Assembly: GCF_021991635.1 (NCBI RefSeq)
Contig: NZ_JAFFJA010000002.1
Coordinates: 1-42,013 of the forward strand
DNA: 42,013 bases
DNA from: Tepidanaerobacter sp. GT38
Lineage (GTDB): Bacteria; Bacillota; Thermosediminibacteria; Thermosediminibacterales; Tepidanaerobacteraceae
Reading direction: 5' to 3'
The stretch's first letter is position 1. Each line of letters starts with the position of its first letter. Below are positions 1 through 8,242 of this stretch, piece by piece. The translations under genes were made by a program, and so were the position numbers. The notes beneath the pieces are model-generated. The model did no database searches and was not told the DNA's origin. It worked only from the letters and a program-made list of their open reading frames with translations.

Positions 1-36
1 TATCACAGAATAACAACAAATAAAATAGGACATACC

Positions 37-65
37 TTGAATTTTAAGTGGCTTTGTATTATAAT
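37..65 (+). promoter_or_regulatory. Sigma-A type promoter of first tRNA cluster
   Basis: The -35 box TTGAAT (37-42) and -10 box TATAAT (60-65) are separated by 17 bases. The predicted start near 72 lies just ahead of the first tRNA at 78. Confidence 0.75.
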
Positions 66-77
66 AGTTTCACTGGA

Positions 78-153
78 GGGGATATAGCTCAGCTGGGAGA
101 GCGTCTGGTTCGCAATCAGAAGGTCAGGGGTTCGATCCCCCTTATCTCCACCA
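78..153 (+). tRNA. tRNA-Ala (anticodon CGC)
   Basis: A full cloverleaf can be folded: a 7-bp acceptor stem, the D arm, an anticodon loop TTCGCAA giving anticodon CGC, and a T arm with TTCGATC. The G3:U70 pair that identifies alanine tRNAs is present. The CCA end is encoded. Confidence 0.93.
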
Positions 154-159
154 ACAAAA

Positions 160-234
160 GGGCGCGTAGCTCAGTGGGAGAGCACTTGACTCACATTCAA
201 GAGGTCGCAGGTTCGAAACCTGCCGCGCCCACCA
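160..234 (+). tRNA. tRNA-Val (anticodon CAC)
   Basis: The cloverleaf has acceptor stem GGGCGCG/CGCGCCC, anticodon loop CTCACAT (anticodon CAC) and a TTCGAAA T loop. CCA is encoded. It follows the Ala tRNA by 6 bases and is probably on the same transcript. Confidence 0.93.
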
Positions 235-243
235 AAAACATTC

Positions 244-272
244 TTGACAACATTAAAAAAAACTATTATACT
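244..272 (+). promoter_or_regulatory. Promoter of tRNA-Ala(GGC)
   Basis: A perfect TTGACA (244-249), a 17-base spacer and TATACT (267-272) lie between tRNA-Val and the second Ala tRNA. The third tRNA therefore has its own strong promoter, with a start near 279. Confidence 0.8.
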
Positions 273-305
273 AGTAAATGCTTGTGGGTGATACTTTGTA
301 AACTT

Positions 306-381
306 GGGGAATTAGCTCAGTTGGGAGAGCGCCTGAATGGCATTCAGGAGGTCAGGGGTTCGACTCCCCTATTCTCCACCA
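306..381 (+). tRNA. tRNA-Ala (anticodon GGC)
   Basis: The cloverleaf has anticodon loop ATGGCAT (anticodon GGC) and the alanine-specific G3:U70 pair. CCA is encoded. It is a second alanine isoacceptor beside the CGC one. Confidence 0.93.
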
Positions 382-394
382 AAATGAAACTTAG

Positions 395-430
395 ACGTAG
401 AGCGGAACGCCGTTGCTACGTTTTTTTTTT
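395..430 (+). terminator. Rho-independent terminator after tRNA cluster
   Basis: The stem ACGTAG/CTACGT encloses a CGG/CCG inner pairing and runs straight into ten or more T residues. Confidence 0.8.
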
Positions 431-538
431 AATTTTTAGAGCTATCAATATAAGGCTGAATGTGACTATACCTGTTTGGTTATAGTATGTAGCTGCGATT
501 TTCGGTGGAAAACAGTTTACAAGGAGTGATTGATTACA

Positions 539-1624
539 GTGAAAGTTGGATTAGTTGGATTGCCTACAGTAGGTAAAACTACGTTTTTTAATTTGCTGAC
601 ACATGCGAACGTGGAAACCAGTGCTTTTCAAAGCGGCAAGGTTAATGCTAATAGAGGGCTTGCCAAGGTGCCTGATGATAGAATTGATTTTTTAGCTGAG
701 GTCTACAAGCCCAAAAAGATTACATATGCTCAGATTGAAGTAATAGATGTTCCGGGTTTGGTCAGAGGTGCCAGTGAGGGTAAGGGTTCCGGAAATCAAT
801 TTCTCGACAACATACGACAGGTGGATTGTTTGGTTCACATAGTGAGAGCCTTTTCAGATGAAAGTGTTATTCACACAGAAGGTTCTATAGATATAATTAG
901 AGATATTGAAAGTATAAATATGGAATTGCTGTTAGCTGATTTACAGCTGGTGGAAACCAGAATTGAACGAATCAATACCAGCAAGAAAATTACAAAAGAG
1001 CAGATAGCTGAAAGGGAAGTCCTTGAGAAGCTCCGTGATTCTTTGGAAAATGAAATTGGACTTGCAGGTATAAATCTTTCCGAAGGGGAACAAAAGGTCC
1101 TGGAACACCTTGATTTCTTTACTGCCAAACCTATGATAATCGTAGTCAACGTGGACGAAGAGCAGCTAGCTCAAGGCTATGAGCAAAGAGACCAGGTTTT
1201 AAGTTATTGCCTCGGGAGGAATCTACCTGTCTTTGAGGTCAGTGCTAAAGCGGAAGTGGAAATCAGTGAATTAGATGAAGAGGACCGAATTGCATTTTTG
1301 GAGGAGTTAAATATAAAAGAATCCGGCATTGATCTGCTTGCAAAGGCCATTTATGATAGACTAAACCTGATATCTTTTTTAACTGCCGGCGAAGATGAGG
1401 TCAGGGCTTGGACAATTAAGAAAGGCACCGTTGCGAAAAAAGCTGCAGGCAAAATACATTCCGATATTGAACGGGGTTTTATTAGGGCAGAGGTAGTAAA
1501 CTTTAAAGACTTTAAAGAGTGCGGTTCTATGGCCAAAGCCAGGGATATGGGCAAGCTGCGTTTAGAGGGAAAAGATTATGTAGTTCAAGACGGCGATATT
1601 ATCAGTTTCAGATTTAATGTTTAA
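539..1624 (+). CDS. ychF: YchF-family ribosome-associated ATPase (Obg-like)
   Basis: A P-loop NTPase of the Obg/YchF family; characterised members hydrolyse ATP and bind ribosomes in the cytoplasm. The N-terminus shows the G1 loop GLPTVGKTT (about residues 7-15) and a DVPGLV G3 motif. A central helical insertion follows, and the C-terminal TGS/DUF933 region ends in a typical motif (YVVQDGDIISFRF). I start it at GTG 539 because that gives MKVGLVGLP, the family N-terminus, with AAGGAG 12 bases upstream; the in-frame TTG at 530 is only 3 bases from the SD. The resulting 361 residues fit the usual ~363. The P-loop reads TVGKTT rather than the common NVGKST, so it may be a paralogue rather than the canonical copy. 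Confidence 0.9.
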   Translation: MKVGLVGLPTVGKTTFFNLLTHANVETSAFQSGKVNANRGLAKVPDDRIDFLAEVYKPKKITYAQIEVIDVPGLVRGASEGKGSGNQFLDNIRQVDCLVHIVRAFSDESVIHTEGSIDIIRDIESINMELLLADLQLVETRIERINTSKKITKEQIAEREVLEKLRDSLENEIGLAGINLSEGEQKVLEHLDFFTAKPMIIVVNVDEEQLAQGYEQRDQVLSYCLGRNLPVFEVSAKAEVEISELDEEDRIAFLEELNIKESGIDLLAKAIYDRLNLISFLTAGEDEVRAWTIKKGTVAKKAAGKIHSDIERGFIRAEVVNFKDFKECGSMAKARDMGKLRLEGKDYVVQDGDIISFRFNV

Positions 1625-1657
1625 AACAAGGAGTAGCAATTCTACTCCTTGTTTTTT
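1625..1657 (+). terminator. Terminator after ychF
   Basis: A perfect 12-bp stem (1625-1636 with 1642-1653, loop CAATT) is followed by a T run. It also lies at the 3' end of the convergent gene at 1656-2048 and may serve both directions. Confidence 0.9.
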
Positions 1658-2048
1658 AATCTCGCAACGAGCCGTTTTTATTTAGAATATAACAGGGTCG
1701 ATCTAAATATACACCTTTTTTATATCCGTATCTCTCAAGAAATCTAAAAGCTCTGCCTCTGCGTTCATCAACCCAGTAAATCACTATTGATTCTCCTGGA
1801 CGAATGATATTTTCCAGCTCCTTCAACCACTTTAACGCAATTAACATGCCTTCCATTCCCCAAGTATTGACGCGCTTTGCAATTACTTGTTCCTGATGCC
1901 TGAACCAATAATTGCACTCCCGTTTCGTCGGGAAAATACATATGGCTACAATGTATGCATTGGTTTTTAAAGGCGTTTTGTGCCTGGTTATATACATGGC
2001 AAGGTAGTGACCGTTAGACAGTCGCTGAAATCGTCTATATGTTTTCAT
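1656..2048 (-). CDS. Hypothetical protein, 130 aa
   Basis: I do not recognise this family. The product is basic and aromatic-rich (KTYRRFQRL at the start), with no signal peptide or membrane segment. The C-terminal stretch around residues 90-118 (IVIYWVDERR, then FLERYGYKKG) vaguely recalls the last strand and helix of GNAT acetyltransferases, but no acetyl-CoA loop is visible, so this is only a hint. A strong AAGGAGGGG on the minus strand (2066-2074) lies 17 bases before the ATG, further than usual, with an in-frame stop between, so no earlier start is possible. It lies 63 bases downstream of the flippase gene on the same strand and is probably cotranscribed. Confidence 0.6.
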   Translation of the reverse strand: MKTYRRFQRLSNGHYLAMYITRHKTPLKTNAYIVAICIFPTKRECNYWFRHQEQVIAKRVNTWGMEGMLIALKWLKELENIIRPGESIVIYWVDERRGRAFRFLERYGYKKGVYLDRPCYILNKNGSLRD

Positions 2049-2111
2049 TAATTGTTCTTAAAGTTCCCCTCCTTTAATTGATTTACAATAGATTGCGCCT
2101 AATAACTCAAA

Positions 2112-3596
2112 TTAGTATTTTTGTTTTAACTTTTTCAAGTCAATGCCTAAAGCCAGGGCAAGTATTAAATAGCCGCTAAGCCCAAAAAGAAGGTCTGCTA
2201 TTATACAGATTATGTTTGGCAGCTCTAAAATGACCAATGGCATATAGACTTGTGTCATAATATATGTCATAAATGCACAGCATATCAAGGGTTTTAGGAT
2301 AATATCCATCATGTCAAATTTTTCTCCAAAGGTTTGTTCTATTTGCCGAAAGCTTATATGTATAGCTATAGCTGATGCAGTAATTAAGGCAACAGAATAC
2401 CCGTAAATTCCCAAAGGTGTTTTGGTAATACAAAAATACAATATTAGATTTGTCATAAAAAATGTAGAGACTGCGGTTGTTATAGGAGTAGTATTATTGC
2501 CTATGCCCCTGAGTATTGACATTAAGATGCTTTCTATGTAATAAAAGGGGATACCAGCCGCAAATCCTATAATGAGATTTTCGAGTTCATAACCGGGAAA
2601 CAGGAGCTCTGCTAAAGGCTTTGAAAGAGCAACAAAAAATGCTGTTACAGCGAAGGAATAAAAGGATGTGAGAAATAAGGCTTGCTGAGATGATTTAAAA
2701 GCGTACTTTTTGTTTCCCGATGCTAAAGCTGTAGCAATTTGCGGAATAATATTTGAAGACATCGCCCTTATAAAAAGTGCGGGGAAAAATATTAGCGGCA
2801 ATACCATACCAGAGGTCTTGCCGAATAGTGATAAACCCTCAGAAGAAGAAAGACCTGCCATGACAAGGCTTTTTGGAACTAAAAGCGCTTCAACAGAATG
2901 TGAAGTAGAATTAATTATTTGACTAAACGATATAGGTATTGCGATAGTTAAAATATCTTTAATGTTTTTTATGAGTGGATTTTTTCTGCGAAAATTATAA
3001 ATGTTGATGTTTTTTGAAAAAAATGTAAAAAGCAAAACTAAGGATATAAATTCTCCAATGGTCAGGGCACTAACTGCACCACGGGTTTGCCCTTCAAATT
3101 GCAGCAACAAATTGCTACTTATAAAAAACACTCCCAATAAAGTGCGAAAGATGCATTCCGATATATTTGACCACTGTACCGGTGCTATGTTTTGAATGCC
3201 AAAAAAATATCCTCTCATGACAGCAGAATAGCCTACAAATATTGAAGCAGGCAAAATTATGAGAAGCACTTTAAGTTTTAAGGCATTAGATAAAATAATC
3301 AGAAAAGCTGTTCCGAAAAGGGAAAAAGCCGTCGTCAACACAAAAGCCGAAAATACTATGTGAGCTTTTTTAAAAGGATCTGCCCGGTTTTCGGCTACCA
3401 GCTTTGATATGGACACAGGAATACCTGCTGTTACTACGGTTATTGCTGTGCCAAAAAAAGCCAGTGTCTGCTGGTAAATTCCCATGCCTTCAGGGCCTAA
3501 GTATTTAGACAAAACCAGTCTGTAAAAAAAGCCAATAGTGCCGGTTAGAAAATTCGTTGCTGCTAAAATCACTGTATTTAATGCCCAATGGCTCAT
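2112..3596 (-). CDS. SpoVB/MurJ-like polysaccharide flippase (MOP superfamily)
   Basis: A polytopic membrane protein of 494 residues with roughly 14 hydrophobic segments. The N-terminus is typical of stage V sporulation protein B and related oligosaccharide flippases: a conserved FFYRLVLSKYLGPEGMGIYQ motif near residues 23-42, then GIPVSISKLVAENRA. Family members move lipid-linked envelope precursors across the membrane; SpoVB itself is needed for spore cortex formation. The start ATG (3594-3596) has AAGGA 10 bases upstream. It is transcribed away from rex. Whether it is SpoVB itself or a paralogue cannot be settled from sequence alone, because Clostridia often carry several copies. Confidence 0.85.
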   Translation of the reverse strand: MSHWALNTVILAATNFLTGTIGFFYRLVLSKYLGPEGMGIYQQTLAFFGTAITVVTAGIPVSISKLVAENRADPFKKAHIVFSAFVLTTAFSLFGTAFLIILSNALKLKVLLIILPASIFVGYSAVMRGYFFGIQNIAPVQWSNISECIFRTLLGVFFISSNLLLQFEGQTRGAVSALTIGEFISLVLLFTFFSKNINIYNFRRKNPLIKNIKDILTIAIPISFSQIINSTSHSVEALLVPKSLVMAGLSSSEGLSLFGKTSGMVLPLIFFPALFIRAMSSNIIPQIATALASGNKKYAFKSSQQALFLTSFYSFAVTAFFVALSKPLAELLFPGYELENLIIGFAAGIPFYYIESILMSILRGIGNNTTPITTAVSTFFMTNLILYFCITKTPLGIYGYSVALITASAIAIHISFRQIEQTFGEKFDMMDIILKPLICCAFMTYIMTQVYMPLVILELPNIICIIADLLFGLSGYLILALALGIDLKKLKQKY

Positions 3597-3693
3597 TTTT
3601 AGGACATCCTTTCCTAAATGTATGCATATATATAATATTCGAGAGTTATTTCCTTTTATGATGACACAAAATCTGTGTTAAAATTCGAAAAAT

Positions 3694-3740
3694 TTGACTG
3701 CAAAATTATGTTGTGATATATTTATGTTAAATTAATCACA
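3694..3740 (+). promoter_or_regulatory. rex promoter with overlapping candidate Rex operator
   Basis: TTGACT (3694-3699), a 17-base spacer and TATATT (3717-3722) form a strong promoter. An imperfect inverted repeat, TGTTAAATTAATCACA (3725-3740), covers the expected start and resembles the Rex consensus of the TTGTTAA-N4-TTAACAA type. This suggests autoregulation. The promoter is solid; the operator is tentative. Confidence 0.6.
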
Positions 3741-3754
3741 TACGGGGTGATACT

Positions 3755-4474
3755 GTGGAACTACCCGGTGAAATAAAAAAGGTTTCCATAGCAGTGATTA
3801 AACGGCTACCCAAATATTATAAATGTCTCGGGGAGCTTTTAAGAAAAAATGTTGAGCGGGTGTCTTCTCAAGAACTTAGCAAACTTTTAGGTTTTACTGC
3901 TTCTCAAATAAGGCAAGATTTAAATAATTTTGGCGAATTTGGCCAACAGGGATATGGTTATAATGTAGCTCAGCTTTATACAGAGATCTCCAAAATATTG
4001 GGCATAAATACTTCTCATAAAATGGTAATCATAGGGGCTGGTAATTTAGGCCAGGCTCTGGCAAACTATGCCGGATTTGCGGCACATGGTTTTAATATAA
4101 TTGCAATTTTTGATACCAATCCAAGTCTTGTGGGTCGCAAAATCAACAATATTCCCATATATCCGGTTGAAGATATGGAGTATTACATAAACCGAAATGA
4201 TGTTGATATAGCAGTCCTCACCGTGCCCCAAGACCAGACAGAGAAAATTGTGAAAATACTGACAAACACGGATGTTCGCGGTATATGGAATTTTACTCCG
4301 GTAGATATTAATATTGATGATAAAGATATAGCTGTGGAAAATGTGCATCTTATCGATAGTCTCCTTACTTTAAGCTATCACATAAATGAAAGCTGGCTCC
4401 AAGAACGATTTTTAAGGCAAAAAAGAAATGGTCAGTTTGTGAATAGCAAAAATAAAGCTTATATGGTAAAATAG
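3755..4474 (+). CDS. rex: Redox-sensing transcriptional repressor Rex
   Basis: A cytoplasmic repressor that senses the NADH/NAD+ ratio and controls fermentation and respiration genes. The N-terminal winged helix (about residues 1-80) contains the family stretch SQELSKLLGFTASQIRQDL and FGEFGQQGYGY. The Rossmann domain has GAGNLGQAL near residues 94-102, and a C-terminal domain-swap helix follows. The length of 239 residues is slightly above the usual 210-220 because of a short basic C-terminal tail. It starts at GTG 3755 with GGGGTGAT just upstream. It is divergent from the flippase gene and is followed 31 bases later by a GerMN lipoprotein gene. Confidence 0.97.
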   Translation: MELPGEIKKVSIAVIKRLPKYYKCLGELLRKNVERVSSQELSKLLGFTASQIRQDLNNFGEFGQQGYGYNVAQLYTEISKILGINTSHKMVIIGAGNLGQALANYAGFAAHGFNIIAIFDTNPSLVGRKINNIPIYPVEDMEYYINRNDVDIAVLTVPQDQTEKIVKILTNTDVRGIWNFTPVDINIDDKDIAVENVHLIDSLLTLSYHINESWLQERFLRQKRNGQFVNSKNKAYMVK

Positions 4475-4505
4475 AGTAAAACATTTAATTTTTGGAGGGC
4501 TTTTT

Positions 4506-5486
4506 GTGAAAAGACTACCCCACGCTATAATTATTTTATTTATAGTTTTTATACTGACAGGATGTAGTGGGCAGTCTGCTATTGATACAGAGTCTGTCTC
4601 TGAAGACGTTTATTCGGTCTCATCCGGGAAAAAGGTATTGGTATATTATATAAAAGATGGATTTTTGACGCCCGTAACCTGCCACATCGATGATTCAGAG
4701 CCGGAAATAAGTTCTGCCCTTAATCTCTTGTTTTCTGGAATTGTGCCTACGGGATTTAAAAACACATTGACAAATACACGGCTCAACACTCTGGAGATAA
4801 GCGGTGATACTGTTTCCTTGGATATTTCAGGTGATGCCTTTGTAGGAGATAAAGCACAACTGGCGAGATGCCAGATTCTGTATACACTGACTGACTGCGA
4901 AAATATAACGAAGGTAAATATAAATGTTAATGGAAAACCATATGCGACATCTCTTGAACGACCTACCTATATAAACTTAAAAGATCCTGAATCTTATCAG
5001 GAAGATAAAGAAGAGCCTGAGGAGTTGTGTAAATACCTTACAATTTATTACCCTGACAAGACGACAAAGTACTTAATTCCAGTTTCCATAAAATCTGACA
5101 TAATTCAGTCGGGAGAAGAAAATAACAGCAAGGCAGTTTCAGTTAAAGCTGAAGATAAAGCGAGGGCCGCTCTGCAACATCTCTTTAAAGGTGCTGGGGA
5201 AATAGGAAGTTTAGGCACTATAGATGATAAGATGATAAAGAGTTTACAGATAAAAGATGGTGTTGCGGTAGTTGATTTAGACAGTAGTGTCATTATTAAA
5301 TTTAGCGATAAGACTCAGTATGCAGAAATTGCGGTAGAATCTGTTGTGCGGACACTCACCTCTATAGACGGAATTGAAAAGGTACAATTTTTAGTGGGTG
5401 GCGTAAAATTAGGCTATATAACTGGCAACATAAATATTCAAAATCCAATAGAACCTGATAAATGGTACAATGTTTTAACGAATTAA
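4506..5486 (+). CDS. GerMN-domain lipoprotein (first copy)
   Basis: A secreted lipoprotein with an N-terminal hydrophobic segment ending in the lipobox LTGC (Cys at about residue 20). It carries two tandem GerMN repeats, roughly residues 45-150 and 178-305. Each has the pattern of an extended strand, a helix with A.LQ.LF..A, and a strand VDL.. GerM-type proteins act in spore formation and germination in Bacillus; the biochemical role is unknown. It starts at GTG 4506 behind TTGGAGGG. A second protein of the same build lies at 8243-9244. That one has the conserved gerM-rph neighbourhood, so this copy is the extra one. It may be read through from rex. Confidence 0.85.
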   Translation: MKRLPHAIIILFIVFILTGCSGQSAIDTESVSEDVYSVSSGKKVLVYYIKDGFLTPVTCHIDDSEPEISSALNLLFSGIVPTGFKNTLTNTRLNTLEISGDTVSLDISGDAFVGDKAQLARCQILYTLTDCENITKVNINVNGKPYATSLERPTYINLKDPESYQEDKEEPEELCKYLTIYYPDKTTKYLIPVSIKSDIIQSGEENNSKAVSVKAEDKARAALQHLFKGAGEIGSLGTIDDKMIKSLQIKDGVAVVDLDSSVIIKFSDKTQYAEIAVESVVRTLTSIDGIEKVQFLVGGVKLGYITGNINIQNPIEPDKWYNVLTN

Positions 5487-5495
5487 AAGTGCAAA

Positions 5496-5525
5496 AAAGG
5501 CTGCAAAAGCAGCCTTTAATTTTTT
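5496..5525 (+). terminator. Terminator after first GerMN gene
   Basis: AAAGGCTGC/GCAGCCTTT stem (5496-5504 with 5509-5517), AAAA loop, then AATTTTTT. Confidence 0.9.
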
Positions 5526-5641
5526 GCTTTCAACTTTACAATTCTATTACACTTGTCTTTTTCTAAAGGATTTTGAAATATAAAGTCGAAGTATATAGAC
5601 ATAGATTTGCGGCCGTAACAATCATAGGAGGTTATGTGACA

Positions 5642-7582
5642 ATGCACAAAAAAATATTTTTCGCAACACTTTTTCTCTTAATTTTAAGTATACCTGTTTT
5701 ATGTATGGCATCTGCAAAACCCATTGAAATTTACATAAATGGGGAAAAGATTGAATCTGATGTCGCACCTATAATAGTAAATGACAGGACCTTAGCACCG
5801 GTTCGCGTGATTTCAGAAAATCTTGGAGCTGAGGTTTACTGGGACAATGATAATAGACAAGTTCAAATAATAACCTCTTCAAAAACAATTATTTTAAAAA
5901 TCGATGATGTAAAAGCTTTAGTAAATGGTCAAGAAGTGGTCCTGGATGTACCTGCTAAGATAGTAAATGACAGAACTTTGGTTCCACTTCGATTTTTAAG
6001 CGAAAGTCTTGGAGCCGATGTAAGCTGGGATAATGACCTCAGAAGAGTTATAATAAACCGCGCGGACGCTAAAGTTGTAGATTTAGCTTATGAGGTAATT
6101 GAAGGCAAACCTACGGTTGTTATAACAGGCGACAGCCCTTTGGAGTATTCCGCAGTTGAAATACAAGATGACAGGAGACTTGCAATTGATGTAAAAGGAA
6201 GACTAGACACTCAGAACAATGCTTTATATGTGTATGATAGCTGTTTAGAGAAAGCCATAGCAGGTGAAATTTCAATAGAGCCACCGATTACTCGAATCGT
6301 ATTAGAGCTTAGCTCTAATGCAGCTTATAAAACATATAGTTCCCCAGACAAGAAAAGCATTTTTGTATCATTTACATATTTTGATAATATTTTAGAGGAT
6401 TTAACCTTTGAAAATAAGAAACGTCAATTTATAGCAGAGATTACAACTACGAATGCTGCTAATGCAGATTACTTCTTTTTATCAAATCCAGATAGACTGG
6501 TTTTGGATATAAAAAATATTGGCCTTTCGGAAATTGACATTCCACATGTTCCTGATAATAACTTTGTTAAAGATGTACGCATAGGTCAATTTGCAGATGA
6601 TACAGTGCGGGTAGTATTTGATTTGAAAAATGATACAAGTTATCAAGTGTTTCAGGCTGACAACGTTTTTTCGGTTGTATTTTCTCAACCTTTCACGATA
6701 GAAGATGTAAAAGTCACAAGTCAGGGAGATGTTTCCCTTGTTGAAATTTTATCCAGTGACGAGGTTTTTTATGAATTAAAAGACGATACATACAAAAAAC
6801 AACTTAAAGTTATAGTGCCTGGCGCAGCAATTGGTAAAAACCTCCTTGACCGCAATGTGATAAAAATAGCAGATGGAATTATAGACTATATCGAACTAGC
6901 CAAGGTGAAAGATGCTAAAACTTACAATTTGGAGATAGTTATAAACTTAAGCTCATTTGTGAGTTGTGAGATGTTATCATCATCACCCACGTCAAATGTC
7001 AAATTTGCGTTACATAAAAGTTCTTCCTTATTGCCTTTAAGTAACAAGCTTATAGTTATTGATCCAGGCCATGGAGGCAGTGATCCTGGTGCTATAGTTG
7101 GAAGTGTTAAAGAAAAAGACTTGAACCTTGATATCGCTTTAAAATTAAAAAGCTTATTGGAATCAAATGGTGCCAAAGTTTTTATGACGCGAGAAGACGA
7201 TACATTTGTCAACCTATATGCTCGGGCAGGTATGGCAAATGAAATTAACGCTGATTTATTTATCAGCATTCATCACAATTCGGCAACAAGCAGCGCAACG
7301 GGCACTGAGACTTTGTATTATCCCGATCCGCAGAAAAAATTATTGGCACAGGCATTGCAAAAAGCCATTGTAAGTCATACCGGATTTCACAACAGAGGTA
7401 TTGTAGAGCGACCCGGTATCGTCGTTACTAGGGAGACTAAAATGCCCTCAGCATTAGTTGAGGTAGGATTTTTGACAAATAGCAATGACCTTGCCCTGAT
7501 TGTAACCGATGAATTTAAACAAAAGGTCGCTCAAGGGATACTTCAAGGCATTGTCGATTATCTTTGCGGAAGCGTCAATTGA
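5642..7582 (+). CDS. Secreted N-acetylmuramoyl-L-alanine amidase with stalk and AMIN domains
   Basis: A zinc amidase that cleaves the MurNAc to L-Ala bond of peptidoglycan outside the cell. After a signal peptide (about residues 1-24, ending ASA) come two copper-amine-oxidase-N-like stalk repeats (about 25-145, each with VNDRTL.P.R..SE.LGA), then two AMIN-like regions (about 150-280 and 290-450). The C-terminus is an Amidase_3 catalytic domain (about 468-640). Expected zinc ligands H477 (DPGHGG), E491 and H544 (HHN) and the catalytic E607 (LVEVGF) are all present. I start at ATG 5642, 10 bases after AGGAGG; an in-frame GTG at 5636 is the alternative. Amidases of this build act in cell separation or spore-wall remodelling, which suits the flanking GerM-type genes. 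Confidence 0.93.
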   Translation: MHKKIFFATLFLLILSIPVLCMASAKPIEIYINGEKIESDVAPIIVNDRTLAPVRVISENLGAEVYWDNDNRQVQIITSSKTIILKIDDVKALVNGQEVVLDVPAKIVNDRTLVPLRFLSESLGADVSWDNDLRRVIINRADAKVVDLAYEVIEGKPTVVITGDSPLEYSAVEIQDDRRLAIDVKGRLDTQNNALYVYDSCLEKAIAGEISIEPPITRIVLELSSNAAYKTYSSPDKKSIFVSFTYFDNILEDLTFENKKRQFIAEITTTNAANADYFFLSNPDRLVLDIKNIGLSEIDIPHVPDNNFVKDVRIGQFADDTVRVVFDLKNDTSYQVFQADNVFSVVFSQPFTIEDVKVTSQGDVSLVEILSSDEVFYELKDDTYKKQLKVIVPGAAIGKNLLDRNVIKIADGIIDYIELAKVKDAKTYNLEIVINLSSFVSCEMLSSSPTSNVKFALHKSSSLLPLSNKLIVIDPGHGGSDPGAIVGSVKEKDLNLDIALKLKSLLESNGAKVFMTREDDTFVNLYARAGMANEINADLFISIHHNSATSSATGTETLYYPDPQKKLLAQALQKAIVSHTGFHNRGIVERPGIVVTRETKMPSALVEVGFLTNSNDLALIVTDEFKQKVAQGILQGIVDYLCGSVN

Positions 7583-7646
7583 CACTTGATAATTGTTCTG
7601 ATATTATTACTTTGGAATTAAAGGAAATTGCTCATAGGAGGAATTT

Positions 7647-8171
7647 GTGTTGCTTTCTTTTGTGGGGGGATATTTATTTATATTCCTTGCTCGTGTTTTA
7701 GATATGTCTTTGGCTACTATGAGGACATTAATGCTTGTTCGAGGTAAAGGCCTAATAGCGGCAAGTATTGGCTTTTTTGAAGTAATGATTTATATAACAG
7801 CTTTAAATAAGGTAGTTAGCGGTTTAAGTAACCCGGTCAATTTGGTAGTTTATGCCTTAGGATTCGCCACGGGAAACTTTATGGGAAGCTTTATTGAAGA
7901 AAAACTTGCCCTTGGCCTAACTACCGTTCAGATAATTACTGAAAGACATGATATAGGTGATATGATTCGCAATATGGGCTTTGGCGTAACATCTTTAGAA
8001 GGTAAAGGAAGAGAAGGCTTTAAGGAAGTTTTAATTGTATCTTTGCCAAGGAAAGAACTTAAAAGTCTTCTGAATTATATTGATGAAAATGACAGCACTG
8101 CTTTTATAACTATAATGGATACTAGGGCAAGTAAAGGGGGATACTTTAAACAGACAATGAAACACAAATAA
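7647..8171 (+). CDS. DUF2179 / UPF0316 membrane protein
   Basis: A 174-residue protein with three or so membrane segments in the first ~100 residues (MLLSFVGGYLFIFLARVLDM onward) and a soluble C-terminal DUF2179-type domain (about 95-170). The domain is a ligand-binding-like fold of unknown function shared with YitT proteins. The segment RVLDMSLATMRTLMLVRGK is typical of UPF0316. Start GTG 7647 lies 5 bases after AGGAGG; the next codon, TTG 7650, is an alternative with better spacing. It lies between the amidase and the second GerMN gene, all on the plus strand. Confidence 0.85.
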   Translation: MLLSFVGGYLFIFLARVLDMSLATMRTLMLVRGKGLIAASIGFFEVMIYITALNKVVSGLSNPVNLVVYALGFATGNFMGSFIEEKLALGLTTVQIITERHDIGDMIRNMGFGVTSLEGKGREGFKEVLIVSLPRKELKSLLNYIDENDSTAFITIMDTRASKGGYFKQTMKHK

Positions 8172-8186
8172 ACACTTTGTCGGCAT

Positions 8187-8240
8187 AAAAAACCTCTTCA
8201 TCTTAATATATATTAATTAAATCAGGAAGAGGAGGTTTTT
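8187..8240 (+). promoter_or_regulatory. Hairpin covering the gerM ribosome binding site
   Basis: AAAAAACCTCTTC (8187-8199) can pair with GAAGAGGAGGTTTTT (8226-8240), either as 9 perfect pairs or as 12 with a 3-base bulge. This would bury the Shine-Dalgarno of the next gene. The loop contains the perfect palindrome TTAATATATATTAA (8203-8216). It could act as a weak terminator for the upstream gene or as a translational block. Confidence 0.5.
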
Positions 8241-8242
8241 AT

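Noticed and set aside
48..485. Long plus-strand open frame of about 145 codons
   Set aside because: It runs straight through three well-folded tRNA genes and a terminator; the repeated GERL and RGS peptides are tRNA read as protein.
3612..3650. Sigma-E promoter for the flippase gene (GAATATT and CATACATT on the minus strand)
   Set aside because: Both boxes look right but only about 9 bases separate them, too short for sigma-E.
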